Under the pieces are notes generated by a model. The model worked only from the letters and a program-made list of their open reading frames with translations. It was not told where the DNA came from and did no database searches. Positions 63,992-64,000 of a stretch of DNA of 64,000 nt are shown here, in pieces. Position numbers and translations under genes: made by a program. Within the stretch, counting starts at the first letter, position 1, and each line of letters starts with the position of its first letter. This DNA comes from Aureliella helgolandensis (GTDB lineage Bacteria; Planctomycetota; Planctomycetia; Pirellulales; Pirellulaceae), in contig NZ_CP036298.1 in assembly GCF_007752135.1 (NCBI RefSeq), positions 8,052,501-8,116,500 of the forward strand, in the 5' to 3' direction.

Positions 63992-64000
63992 CCGTTAATA

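Overview
The window looks like a chromosome segment of a planctomycete, most likely a relative of Rhodopirellula or Blastopirellula (Pirellulaceae). The main reasons are the DUF1559 prepilin-like protein, two DUF1080 proteins (one a lipoprotein with two such domains), a fused ResB-CcsA cytochrome c maturation protein, the tetrahydromethanopterin enzyme Mch, hpnCDE squalene genes, and many secreted or lipid-anchored proteins of unknown function. This is an inference from gene content; there is no rRNA or tRNA gene here to confirm it.

Layout. 1-9.4 kb: an ECF sigma factor overlapping a truncated partner gene, a ROK-family kinase-like protein, a membrane-anchored leucine-rich-repeat protein, an SGNH-hydrolase/TPR protein, and divergent polyphosphate kinase. 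9.4-15.2 kb: a secreted alpha/beta hydrolase, an IS1182-like insertion sequence, a DUF427 protein and thiC. 15.4-25 kb: a GT39-like membrane glycosyltransferase, a large type IV prepilin-like protein, a double-DUF1080 lipoprotein, an ABC-2 permease and an orphan OmpR-type regulator. 25.8-38.8 kb is the metabolic core: rarA coupled to an OleC-like adenylating enzyme, mch with an ATP-grasp ligase, pyrB with a dihydroorotase-like pseudoenzyme, ispH, and hpnC-hpnD-hpnE. IspH supplies isoprenoid precursors and HpnCDE turns farnesyl diphosphate into squalene, so these neighbours are functionally linked. 39-49.4 kb: a DUF1559 protein with a small lipoprotein, an EamA transporter overlapping the giant ResB-CcsA protein and a lipoprotein, and a tail-anchored helix-turn-helix protein. 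50.4-54.8 kb: a three-gene ExbB/ExbD-like proton-channel (stator) cluster. 54.9-64 kb: an aminotransferase with an HpcH/HpaI aldolase, a 2-kb tandem repeat array, an ABC ATPase, a large membrane protein, a DUF1080 protein and a small c-type cytochrome-like protein.

Repeats are the most distinctive non-coding feature. A dispersed intergenic element of about 115 bp with 11-bp terminal inverted repeats (CGGGCTGTTGA) occurs intact once, occurs again interrupted by the insertion sequence, and occurs in decayed form at several other sites. Its core motif, close to AACCCGCCGCGTGAGCAAGG, is also the building block of a 171-bp unit repeated almost twelve times between two convergent genes at 56.9-58.9 kb.

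The observations I would follow first are the tandem array and its relation to the dispersed element, the stator-like cluster in which only one of the two ExbD-like proteins keeps the membrane aspartate, the dihydroorotase homologue that has lost all its metal ligands beside an intact pyrB, the hpnE gene whose FAD motif lies upstream of any normal start codon, and a strong plus-strand terminator at 31.45 kb with no plus-strand gene in front of it except a 28-codon ORF.
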